In this document: piece after piece, positions 61,735 to 64,000 of the stretch | How positions within the stretch are numbered: position 1 is the first letter of the stretch | Layout of the letters: each line of letters starts with the position of its first letter | Assembly: GCF_025961475.1 (NCBI RefSeq) | Contig: NZ_JAOQNS010000010.1 | Coordinates: 62,001 to 126,000 of the forward strand | Length of the DNA stretch: 64,000 bases | Direction of reading: 5' to 3' | From: Rhodobium gokarnense | GTDB lineage: Bacteria > Pseudomonadota > Alphaproteobacteria > Rhizobiales > Rhodobiaceae | Position numbers and translations under genes: made by a program | Notes under the pieces: generated by a model | What the model was told of the DNA's origin: nothing | Databases searched by the model: none | What the model saw: the letters and a program-made list of their open reading frames with translations, nothing else

Positions 61735-62580
61735 TCAATGCACGATGAACAGGGGGAAGGGGGCTTTCTGCAGCAGATGGCGGGTGACGCCGCCGAAGAC
61801 TGCCTCAAAGGCCCGGCTGTGACTGTAGGCGCCGAGGACGATGAGATCGGCATCGACGGAAAGGGCATGGTCGAGGAGGACCTTGGCGACGGGGCGGCCG
61901 CCGGATTCAAGCTGGGCAACGGTCACCTGGACGCCGTGGCGACTGAGCAGACGCGCAACGTCCGCGCCGGGCTCCTCGCCATGGCGCGGGTTCTTGCGGG
62001 CGTCGACGACGACGACGGATACGGCCTTGGCCCGGCACAGCAGCGGCAGCGCGTCTGTGATTGCCCTGCGCGACTCCCGGCTCGCATTCCAGGCCAACAG
62101 GATGTGCTCTCCCGTGTCGCGCCCGGATGCCGCCCAGTCGTCGGGAACGATGAGCAGCGGCACGCCGGTGTTGAACAGAATGGATTCGGCCGTTGCGCCG
62201 TTCGGATAATGCGATGTTCCGGATCCGAGTATAGCCAGATCGCTGTGCAGCGCGTTGAACAATACGTGATCGGCGGTTTCCAGGTCGCCCATGACCCGGA
62301 ATTCGTAGCTGAGGTCGCTCGCCCCGAGCTCTTCGTCGAACTCCTTGTGGGCCTGCTCGACCACGGCCTTCTGCTCGCCCACATATTCCTTGATGACGCC
62401 GTGGATTGCCGCATTGCCGCGCACATTGGTGCTCGGAATCCTGCCGTCCCAATAGGAGGGTTGGAAGAACAGGCCGATCAGATGGGCGTCGTGGCGCAGG
62501 GCGAAACGCATGGCGAAGCGCAGGCGCGCAAGGCTTTCCGGGCGCGGATCTCCGAAAACGGCTACGGTCTTGTAGGGCAT
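61735..62580 (-). CDS. Tandem universal stress protein
   Basis: A 281-residue protein with two UspA folds. The first (about 1-145) begins YKTVAVFGDPRPESL, a divergent version lacking the full ATP loop. The second (about 155-281) begins HILLAWNASRESRRAITDAL and ends with LIVLGAYSHSRAFEAVFGGV, then TRHLLQKAPFPLFIVH, where the G-x2-G-x9-G(S/T) nucleotide motif is largely kept. ATP binding by the second half is thus more likely. It lies three bases after the flavin-reductase gene and 37 bases before the RND adaptor, so it is probably part of one stress/efflux transcript. Confidence 0.88.
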   Translation of the reverse strand: MPYKTVAVFGDPRPESLARLRFAMRFALRHDAHLIGLFFQPSYWDGRIPSTNVRGNAAIHGVIKEYVGEQKAVVEQAHKEFDEELGASDLSYEFRVMGDLETADHVLFNALHSDLAILGSGTSHYPNGATAESILFNTGVPLLIVPDDWAASGRDTGEHILLAWNASRESRRAITDALPLLCRAKAVSVVVVDARKNPRHGEEPGADVARLLSRHGVQVTVAQLESGGRPVAKVLLDHALSVDADLIVLGAYSHSRAFEAVFGGVTRHLLQKAPFPLFIVH

Positions 62581-62583
62581 CGC

Positions 62584-63273
62584 TTATCCGGCTCCCTGCG
62601 GCGCGCCGATGTGGTCGCCGACGCGCGTGTACTGACGATCGTGCCAGAGCAGCGGCCTGCGGTCGCCGCACGTCTCCGCCCCTATCACGGCACCGATGAA
62701 CAGAATATGCGAAACGGTGGCAATTGCAGCGATGACCTCGCAGTCGAGGGCAGTCACGGCATCGACGAGCTTCTGCTGGCCCGACGGCCACTGCTGCCAT
62801 GCACCGAGCTCGAAGCGCCGCTCCTGGTCGATCCGGCTGGCGAAGGCCTGGCCGATGATACCCTGATCTTCGGACAGTACGGAATACGAAAAACCGCCGC
62901 TCTCGGTGACGAAATCGGCGAATGTGCTCCTGGCGTCGATGGAGACAAGGATCGTCGGCGGCGTCAGGGAGAGCGACAGCGCGGCCGTCACCGTGCGGCC
63001 CTGGCGCTCGTCGCCGAGCGTTGCCGCGACGACGCCGACGCTGGCCGCCGAGGCCGCCATGGCATCGCGAAAGCGCTGTTCGTCGACGGCGGGCCGGCGC
63101 GCCGGCCGCATGGAGACGGCGTTGACGATGTTGGAGCCCGAGGCGCCGAGGCCGGCGATGTCCGCGCACATGATGATCTGCTCCGCATCCGGTTCTGTCG
63201 GCACCTTGAGGCTGACACTTCCGGCGGGGGGCCGGGACGCGACCGCTCTTGTCGTGGCCTGCGTCACCGGCAT
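62584..63273 (-). CDS. Flavin-reductase-domain protein (DIM6/NTAB type)
   Basis: A 229-residue FMN-binding split-barrel protein. The conserved domain starts near residue 67 with RFRDAMAASAASVGVVAATL and continues RTVTAALSLSLTPPTILVSI, FADFVTESGGFSYSVL and QGIIGQAFASR, ending LLWHDRQYTRVGDH. It supplies reduced flavin to a monooxygenase or acts as an oxidoreductase itself. The first 55-65 residues are not part of the domain; an internal ATG at 63111 would remove most of them, so the start is uncertain. It leads the leftward run with the stress protein and efflux genes. Confidence 0.85.
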   Translation of the reverse strand: MPVTQATTRAVASRPPAGSVSLKVPTEPDAEQIIMCADIAGLGASGSNIVNAVSMRPARRPAVDEQRFRDAMAASAASVGVVAATLGDERQGRTVTAALSLSLTPPTILVSIDARSTFADFVTESGGFSYSVLSEDQGIIGQAFASRIDQERRFELGAWQQWPSGQQKLVDAVTALDCEVIAAIATVSHILFIGAVIGAETCGDRRPLLWHDRQYTRVGDHIGAPQGAG

Positions 63274-63301
63274 TGCACTTTGGAGGAGTGTGTCGGTCGT
63301 C

Positions 63302-63420
63302 AGAGCGTTTCAGGCGACTACGGAACCGCCCGAAACGCTCTAACTTTTTGTTGTAACGCGTATTCTTATCCGAGAGCCGGTCTCCACCTGTAGCGGGTCT
63401 CCGGTTCGTGAATGCGCTCT
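63302..63420 (+). repeat. Composite palindromic repeat, copy 3
   Basis: AGAGCGTTTC (63302-63311) pairs with GAAACGCTCT (63332-63341), then AACTTTTTGTTGTAACGCG and a second region ending GAATGCGCTCT. The layout equals that of the copy at 37809, but the second half is more diverged (CCTGTAGCGGGTCTCC replaces the CCGGTTCCCAC part). Its right end supplies part of the stop codon of the superoxide dismutase gene (63419-63421). It lies between that gene and the flavin-reductase gene. Confidence 0.72.
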
Positions 63421-64000
63421 AGCCGAGATTGGCTGCGGCGAACTCGTAATTGGCCAGCTTGTCGAGGAAGTTGGTCACGTAGTCCGGACGGCGGTTGCGG
63501 AAGTCCAGATAGTAGCTGTGCTCCCAGACATCGAGGCCGAGCAGGGCCTTGCCGTCGGTTCCGGTGATCGGCGGAACGCCGTTCGGGGTCTTGGCGACCT
63601 TCAGGCGGTCGTCGCTGCCCTGGACGAGCCAGGCCCAGCCGGAGCCGAACTGAGAGACGGCGGCGGCCTTGAAGGCCTCCTTGAAGGCCTCGACCGAACC
63701 GAAGTCGGTGACGAGACGCTTTTCCAGGGTGTCGGGGATGCGGCCGCCGTCCGGCGACAGGGCGTTCCAGAAATGGATGTGGTTCCAGTGCTGTCCGGCA
63801 TTGTTGAAGACCGGCGCCAGGTCGTCCTTGCCGTTGACGAAGGCGACGATCTCTTCCAGCGACTTGCCCTTCAGGTCGTCGTTCTTCTCCACGAACCCGT
63901 TCAGCGCCGTCACATAGGCCTGGTGGTGCTTGCCGTGGTGGAGTTCCAGCGTCTCCTGGCACATGCCGCGCTCGGCGAGCGCGGAATAGGAGTAGGACAG
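63419..64000 (-). CDS. sodB: Fe/Mn superoxide dismutase, N-terminus cut by window edge
   Basis: The last 193 codons of a superoxide dismutase, which converts superoxide to oxygen and peroxide. The reading frame is open to the window end, with YSYSALAERGMCQETLELHHG as the first visible helix (in two pieces). Metal ligands are His in LELHHGKHH, His in GQHWNHIHFW, Asp in LGLDVWEHSYY and the His three residues later. The FWNALSP and QFGSGWAWLV blocks are standard. The Gly in NNAGQHWNHIHFW and the Asp-x-Trp-Glu-His motif do not settle Fe versus Mn. Perhaps a dozen residues are missing beyond the edge. The stop is formed within a palindromic repeat. Confidence 0.93.
   Translation of the reverse strand: MSYSYSALAERGMCQETLELHHGKHHQAYVTALNGFVEKNDDLKGKSLEEIVAFVNGKDDLAPVFNNAGQHWNHIHFWNALSPDGGRIPDTLEKRLVTDFGSVEAFKEAFKAAAVSQFGSGWAWLVQGSDDRLKVAKTPNGVPPITGTDGKALLGLDVWEHSYYLDFRNRRPDYVTNFLDKLANYEFAAANLG

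Noticed and set aside
58626-61748. Very long open frame on the plus strand opposite the RND pump and adaptor (over 1000 codons)
   Set aside because: It is a high-GC shadow with low-complexity Arg/Gly/Asp/His composition and no family motifs, fully antisense to two clearly real genes.

Overview
The window looks like a GC-rich alphaproteobacterial chromosome, most likely Hyphomicrobiales (Rhizobiales). The grounds are the dense accessory nutrient-uptake operons (ABC and TRAP), the GntR, IclR, DeoR, SorC and LacI regulators, and three copies of a composite palindromic repeat of a type familiar from that order. No species assignment is possible from the sequence alone. No tRNA, rRNA, CRISPR array, integrase or transposase was recognised.

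Layout. 1-8.6 kb: the tail of a LacI-type regulator, a YtcJ-type amidohydrolase, and a divergent polyamine-type ABC operon (ATPase, two permeases, binding protein) followed by an amidase and a beta-lactamase-fold serine hydrolase. 8.6-21.6 kb: a sugar regulon built around dihydroxyacetone-kinase-type enzymes. Leftward run dhaL, a SorC-type regulator fused to DhaK, a DeoR regulator and rpiB. Rightward run dhaK, dhaL, a ribose/AI-2-type ABC transporter in four genes and a PfkB kinase. Similar 12-bp palindromes lie upstream of both arms. This resembles import and phosphorylation of a short keto-sugar such as a tetrulose, followed by isomerisation; the substrate is inferred.

21.6-30.1 kb: two large divergently transcribed genes that differ from the metabolic surroundings. 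One encodes a AAA ATPase of about 741 residues with a possible kinase-like N-terminal half. The other encodes a 2031-residue protein with SIR2-like NADase motifs, a degenerate P-loop (STAND-like) core and a helical-repeat C-terminus. This is the best candidate in the window for an unrecognised anti-phage or abortive-infection module.

30.1-37.8 kb: a dipeptide-type ABC operon (binding protein, permease, a permease-ATPase fusion, ATPase, GntR regulator) divergent from an M20 carbamoylase, with a strong palindromic operator between them. 37.9-43.4 kb: a TRAP transporter with a lactonase-type amidohydrolase and an FAH-family hydrolase, under a divergent GntR regulator. 43.4-50.9 kb: a second TRAP system (Tat-type binding protein and fused QM membrane protein) with a split transketolase, an SDR and an acyl-CoA synthetase. 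51.1-56.8 kb: the divergent IclR regulator followed by a tandem PPC/DUF296 protein, a BisC/DMSO-reductase-family molybdoenzyme and two SDRs; matched palindromes flank the shared promoter. 56.8-64 kb: a leftward run of flavin reductase, universal stress protein, RND periplasmic adaptor, RND pump and DoxX-like protein, and finally a truncated Fe/Mn superoxide dismutase.

The recurring logic is an importer next to one or a few hydrolases or kinases, under a local regulator in a divergent promoter. Three two-domain fusions (SorC-DhaK, permease-ATPase, DctQ-DctM) sit within these operons.
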